A DNA stretch of 64,000 nucleotides from Paracoccaceae bacterium. GTDB taxonomy: Bacteria; Pseudomonadota; Alphaproteobacteria; Rhodobacterales; Rhodobacteraceae. The notes under the pieces are model-generated. The model worked only from the letters and a program-made list of their open reading frames with translations. It searched no databases and was not told the DNA's origin. The position numbers were made by a program, and so were the translations under genes. This document shows positions 60,680 to 64,000 of the stretch, piece by piece. Positions within the stretch are counted from its first letter, which is position 1. Every line of letters begins with the position of its first letter. The stretch is taken from assembly GCA_020425125.1 (NCBI GenBank), contig JAGQRV010000018.1:8361-72360 (forward strand). The letters are read 5' to 3'.

Positions 60680-61366
60680 ATGCGGCCCTATGAGAGAAAT
60701 CCCGCGGCGATCTACGCGCAGAGCTTCGCCACGGTTCGTGCCGAGGCGCGGCTGGATCGGTTCGATCCCGCGATGCAGGCGGTGGCGATCCGGCTGATCC
60801 ATGCCTGCGGCATGGTGGACGTGGCCGACCGGCTGGCCTTCTCGCCGCGCGCGGCCGAGATCGGCCGGGCGGCGCTCAGGGACGGGGCGCCGGTGATCTG
60901 TGATTGCGAGATGGTTGCCGCCGGAGTGATCGGGCGCAGCCTGCCGGCCGGGAACGAGGTTCTGGTCACCCTCAACGATCCGCGCGTTGCGGGCCTCGCC
61001 GGCACGCTCCGCACCACCCGCTCGGCGGCGGCGACCGAGCTTTGGCGCGACCGGCTGGCCGGGGCGGTGGTGGCGATCGGCAATGCCCCCACCGCACTTT
61101 TCCACCTGCTCGAGATGATCGAGGCGGGCGGTCCGGTGCCGGCGCTGATCCTGGGTTTTCCGGTCGGCTTCGTCGGTGCCGCGGAAAGCAAGGCGGAACT
61201 GGCGGCGCGGCCTCGCGGCGCCGAGTTCATCGCGCTGCGCGGCCGGCGCGGCGGCTCGGCGATGGCGGCGGCGGCGGTCAACGCGCTGGCCGCGGGCCTG
61301 CCCGGCGAAGGCGTCGCGGCGCTGGCCGTGGCCGCGGACGATTCGGGCGACGGAGGCGGATCATGA
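60680..61366 (+). CDS. cobH: Precorrin-8X methylmutase
   Basis: A 228-residue enzyme which moves the C-11 methyl group to C-12, giving hydrogenobyrinic acid. MRPYERNPAAIYAQSFATVRAEA, LIHACGMVDVADRL (with the catalytic histidine near residue 41), PVICDCEMVAAGV, and LILGFPVGFVGAAESK are diagnostic of CobH/CbiC. The ATG at 60680 is preferred to the GTG one codon earlier. It overlaps cobL by ATGA. There is a 36-base gap after cbiX. Confidence 0.95.
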   Translation: MRPYERNPAAIYAQSFATVRAEARLDRFDPAMQAVAIRLIHACGMVDVADRLAFSPRAAEIGRAALRDGAPVICDCEMVAAGVIGRSLPAGNEVLVTLNDPRVAGLAGTLRTTRSAAATELWRDRLAGAVVAIGNAPTALFHLLEMIEAGGPVPALILGFPVGFVGAAESKAELAARPRGAEFIALRGRRGGSAMAAAAVNALAAGLPGEGVAALAVAADDSGDGGGS

Positions 61367-62574
61367 CGGACGGTGCGTGGCTCGACGTGATCGGCGTCGG
61401 CGATGACGGGCTCGACGGGCTCGCCGATCCGGCGCGGGCGGCGATCGCCGCCGCCGACGTGATCTTCGGCTCGGAGCGGCTGATGGCCTTCATCGGCAAC
61501 GACCGCGCCGAGCGGGTGCTCTGGCCCAGTCCGTTCCGGGCGATGATCGACCGGCTCGACGCGCTGAAGCGCGACGCGCGTCGGGTCGTCGTGCTCGCCA
61601 CCGGCGATCCGCTCTGGTACTCCATCGGGGCGCGGATCGGGCGCGAGATCGACCCCTCCGGCATCCGCTATCATCCGCAGCTCTCCGCCTTCCAGCTGGC
61701 CGCGGTGCGGCTCGGCTGGAGCCTCGCCGATGTCGAGACGCTGACCGCCTGCGGCCGGCCGGTCGAGCAGATCCTGCCCTGTGTCGCGCCGGGCGCGCGG
61801 CTCCTGGTGCTCACCGCGGACCGCCGCACGCCGCAGGAGATCGCCCGCCTGCTGACCGACCGCGGCTACGGTCCGTCGGTCCTGACCGTGCTGGCGCATA
61901 TGGGCGGCGCCGGGGAAACCCGGCTCAGCGGGCTCGCCTCGGGCTGGAACCGCGAGGTGCCGGACTTCCACACCCTCGCGGTCGAATGCGAGGCCGACGC
62001 CCATGCGCAGATGACGAGCCGCGCGCCGGGGCTTCCGGACGAGATGTTCCGCCATGACGGCCAGATCACCAAGCGCGAGGTGCGCGCGGTGACGGTCTCG
62101 AAGCTGATGCCGCAGCGCGGGGCGCTCTTGTGGGATCTGGGCGCGGGCTGCGGCTCGGTCGGCATCGAGTGGATGCGCGCGGCGCCCGAGGCGCGGGCGA
62201 TCGGCGTCGAACCCGACCCGGACCGCCGCGCGATGGCGCTGGAGAATGCCTGGGCGCTGGGCGTGCCCAAGCTCGAGGTGATCGAGGGCCGGGCGCCCGA
62301 AGCGCTCGACGGTCTGCCGCCCCCGGATGCGGTCTTCATCGGCGGCGGGCTCGACGAGGCGACGGTGGCGGCGGCGCTGGCGGCGCTGAAGCCGCTCGGC
62401 CGGCTGGTCGCGAACGCGGTCACGCTGCAGTCGGAATCGCTGCTGGTCGCGCTCCATGCGCGGCACGGCGGCGAGTTGACCCGGCTTGCCGTCGCGCGGG
62501 CGCGCCCGGTGGGGCGCAAGAGCGGCTGGAAGCCGTTCATGCCGGTGACCCAGTGGAGCCTCCTGAAGCGATGA
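61363..62574 (+). CDS. cobL: Precorrin-6B C5,15-methyltransferase (decarboxylating), CbiE-CbiT fusion
   Basis: A 403-residue bifunctional enzyme. The N-terminal CbiE-type tetrapyrrole methylase domain (about 1-200) has WLDVIGVGDDGLDGL, VIFGSERLM, and VLATGDPLWYSIGARI. The C-terminal CbiT-type Rossmann methyltransferase domain (about 235-403) has LWDLGAGCGSVGIEWMR and AVFIGGGLDE-like GGG segments for SAM binding. It methylates C5 and C15 and removes the acetate carboxyl at C12. Overlap with cobH (ATGA) and with cobI (ATGA) shows tight coupling. Confidence 0.95.
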   Translation: MTDGAWLDVIGVGDDGLDGLADPARAAIAAADVIFGSERLMAFIGNDRAERVLWPSPFRAMIDRLDALKRDARRVVVLATGDPLWYSIGARIGREIDPSGIRYHPQLSAFQLAAVRLGWSLADVETLTACGRPVEQILPCVAPGARLLVLTADRRTPQEIARLLTDRGYGPSVLTVLAHMGGAGETRLSGLASGWNREVPDFHTLAVECEADAHAQMTSRAPGLPDEMFRHDGQITKREVRAVTVSKLMPQRGALLWDLGAGCGSVGIEWMRAAPEARAIGVEPDPDRRAMALENAWALGVPKLEVIEGRAPEALDGLPPPDAVFIGGGLDEATVAAALAALKPLGRLVANAVTLQSESLLVALHARHGGELTRLAVARARPVGRKSGWKPFMPVTQWSLLKR

Positions 62575-63278
62575 CCGCGACCGGCATCCTCTACGGTGTC
62601 GGGATCGGACCCGGCGATCCGGACCTGATCACCCGCAAGGCGGCGCGGCTGATCGAGAGCGCGGCGATCATCGCCTATCCGACGCTGGCCGGCGCGGCCA
62701 GCTTCGCGCGGTCGATCGTCGCCGGGCTGATCGGGCCCGGGACCTGCGAGATCGTCATCGACCTGCCGATGCTGACCGAGCGCGAGCCCGCCCAGGCGGC
62801 CTATGACGCCGGGGCCGCGCGGATCGCCGCCGAGCTCACGGCGGGCCGCGACGTCGTGGTGCTCTGCGAGGGCGATCCGCTGTTCTACGGCTCGTTCATG
62901 TACCTGCACGCGCGCCTCGCCGGGCGGTTCCGGGTCGAGGTCGTGCCGGGGGTGACCTCGATCACCGCCTGCGCGGCGCGGGCCGGCCTGCCGCTGGCGG
63001 CGCGGAACCAGGCGGTGACGGTGGTTCCCGGGCCGCTGCCCGACGACGTGCTGCGCCAGCACATCCGCTCCGCCGATGCGCTGGTGCTGATGAAGGTGGG
63101 GCGGCATCTGGGCCGGGTCCGGGCGCTGCTCGAGGCCGAGGGGCTGGCTGACCGCGCGGTCTATGTGGCGCGTGCGACGCTCGACGGCGAGGAATGCCTG
63201 CCCCTGCGCGCGGCGCCCGAGGCCGCGCCCTATTTCTCGATGATCCTGGTGCCGAAGGAGGCCGATCCATGGCTGTGA
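62571..63278 (+). CDS. cobI: Precorrin-2 C20-methyltransferase
   Basis: A 235-residue tetrapyrrole methylase. GILYGVGIGPGDPDLITRKAARLI at the N-terminus, VVVLCEGDPLFYGSFMYLHARL (with the conserved GDPxFYGS), and VEVVPGVTSITACAARAGLPLA are diagnostic of CobI/CbiL. It converts precorrin-2 into precorrin-3A. Its start overlaps the cobL stop by ATGA; its last codons overlap the following gene by ten bases. Confidence 0.95.
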   Translation: MTATGILYGVGIGPGDPDLITRKAARLIESAAIIAYPTLAGAASFARSIVAGLIGPGTCEIVIDLPMLTEREPAQAAYDAGAARIAAELTAGRDVVVLCEGDPLFYGSFMYLHARLAGRFRVEVVPGVTSITACAARAGLPLAARNQAVTVVPGPLPDDVLRQHIRSADALVLMKVGRHLGRVRALLEAEGLADRAVYVARATLDGEECLPLRAAPEAAPYFSMILVPKEADPWL

Positions 63279-64000
63279 CTCCCGTTGTCGTCTGCCTGAG
63301 CCGGTCGGGCGAAGCCGTCGCGCATCGGGTGGCGCAGGCGCTCGGTGCGGCGGTTCACGGCCGGGCGGGGCGGGTCGAGGCCGCCGATGCCGACTTCGCC
63401 GACACCATGGCGCATCTGCGCGATCTCTTCGCCGCCGGCGTGCCGGTGGTGGGGGTTTGCGCCGCCGGCATCCTGATCCGGGCGGTGGCGCCGTTGCTCG
63501 GCGACAAGCGCGCCGAGCCGCCGCTGGTGGCACTGAGCGAGGACGGCGCCGTCGCGGTGCCGCTTCTGGGCGGGCATCGCGGGGCGAACGATCTGGCGCG
63601 GCGGATCGCGGCGCTGACCGGCGGGGTCGCCGCGGTGACCACGGCGGGCGACGTGGCCCTGGGCGTGGCGCTCGACGCGCCGCCCGCGGGCTACCGGCTG
63701 GCCAATCCGGGCGACGCGAAGGCGGCGATGGCGGCGCTGATCGGCGGCGCCGGGGCGCGGCTCTCCGGCTTGCCGCTTTTCGACCTGCCCGACGATCCCG
63801 ACGGCACGGTCGAGATCCGCGTGACCGAGGCACCGGCGATCCCCGGACCGGACCGGCTGGTCTACCACCCGCAGGCGCATGTGCTGGGCGTGGGCTGTGC
63901 CCGCGGTACCGCCCCGGGCGAGCTGTGGGATCTGGCCGAGGCCGCGCTGACTGACGCGGACCTTGCCCCCGGCGCGCTGGCGGCGGTGGCGACGCTCGAC
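63269..64000 (+). CDS. cobJ: CbiG-like domain, start of a probable CbiG-CobJ fusion, partial
   Basis: The ATG at 63269 overlaps the cobI stop region by ten bases and the frame is open to the right edge (244 codons). The visible part is CbiG-type: VVGVCAAGILIRAVAPLLGDKRAEPPL and LLGGHRGANDLARRIAALTGG (CbiG_N core), a middle linker, and YHPQAHVLGVGCARGTAPGELW, the start of the CobE/CbiG_C domain. In Rhodobacteraceae this region is often fused in front of CobJ, the precorrin-3B C17-methyltransferase, so the gene symbol is an expectation; the methylase part lies outside the window. Confidence 0.82.
   Translation, partial: MAVTPVVVCLSRSGEAVAHRVAQALGAAVHGRAGRVEAADADFADTMAHLRDLFAAGVPVVGVCAAGILIRAVAPLLGDKRAEPPLVALSEDGAVAVPLLGGHRGANDLARRIAALTGGVAAVTTAGDVALGVALDAPPAGYRLANPGDAKAAMAALIGGAGARLSGLPLFDLPDDPDGTVEIRVTEAPAIPGPDRLVYHPQAHVLGVGCARGTAPGELWDLAEAALTDADLAPGALAAVATLD

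Noticed and set aside
1-64000. Mobile elements, tRNA or rRNA genes, CRISPR arrays
   Set aside because: No transposase or integrase motifs, terminal repeats, tRNA cloverleaf or rRNA sequence could be recognised by reading.

Overview
The window is a GC-rich stretch of an alphaproteobacterial chromosome, most likely from the family Rhodobacteraceae (Rhodobacter, Rhodovulum or a roseobacter relative). Supporting signs are the ethylmalonyl-CoA pathway gene ccr, a LuxR/LuxI pair preceded by a tiny conserved ORF, RpoH2 with a sigma-E-type promoter, the cobN/cobW/cbtBA cobalamin genes, a BMP-type nucleoside ABC transporter, and CtrA-type TTAA-N7-TTAA boxes. I see no rRNA, tRNA, insertion sequence, prophage or CRISPR array. 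It reads as core chromosome, packed with short overlaps of the ATGA, GTGA and TGATG kind.

Region by region. 1-4.3 kb: 3' end of ccr, a quorum-sensing module (small ORF, luxR, luxI), then a RecD-like helicase. 4.3-10.8 kb (minus): a TIGR02186 exported protein with a TSUP permease, then a BMP/nucleoside ABC importer (two permeases, double ATPase, binding protein). 10.9-14.2 kb (minus): rimI-like, tsaB, nfu, usp, trpS. 14.3-22.9 kb: an apparently inactive rhomboid-like membrane protein; murJ, glnD and an LpoA-like lipoprotein on minus; rsmI, yraN and gshB on plus. 23.0-26.7 kb: a 58-residue protein with a strong terminator, then yifB/comM, a GST, and a phosphatase-cobU pair. 26.8-33.4 kb (plus): rpoH2, a ChaN-like protein, coaBC, dut, a membrane-anchored MoeB/ThiF-like protein and an M3 peptidase. 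33.4-39.2 kb: dapA, slt, an EamA transporter, and a split mnmD/mnmC-like pair transcribed divergently. 39.2-48 kb: cobO, lrgAB, a small lipoprotein, cobN, cobW, a DUF1636 protein, and cbtBA under a clear cobalamin riboswitch. 48.2-55 kb: smc, an HAD phosphatase, a nitrilase, an MltB-type transglycosylase. 55-64 kb: cobD, cobC and a second DUF1636 protein on minus; an atypical receiver protein behind CtrA boxes; a glutathionyl-hydroquinone reductase; and a plus-strand cobalamin operon (small membrane protein, cbiX, cobH, cobL, cobI, cbiG/cobJ start) that runs off the right edge.

The main theme is cobalamin. At least thirteen genes in five blocks cover cobalt uptake (cbtBA), chelation (cbiX, cobN, cobW), corrin-ring methylation (cobI, cobL, cobH, cbiG/cobJ), adenosylation (cobO), aminopropanol-arm attachment (cobC, cobD) and nucleotide-loop activation (cobU, possibly the adjoining phosphatase). 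The strongest leads for a second look are a heavily structured leader with a B12-box-like element in front of the cbiX operon; CtrA boxes in front of both the quorum-sensing module and the atypical receiver protein; a palindromic operator candidate in front of nfu; and a rhomboid-like protein without its catalytic residues.
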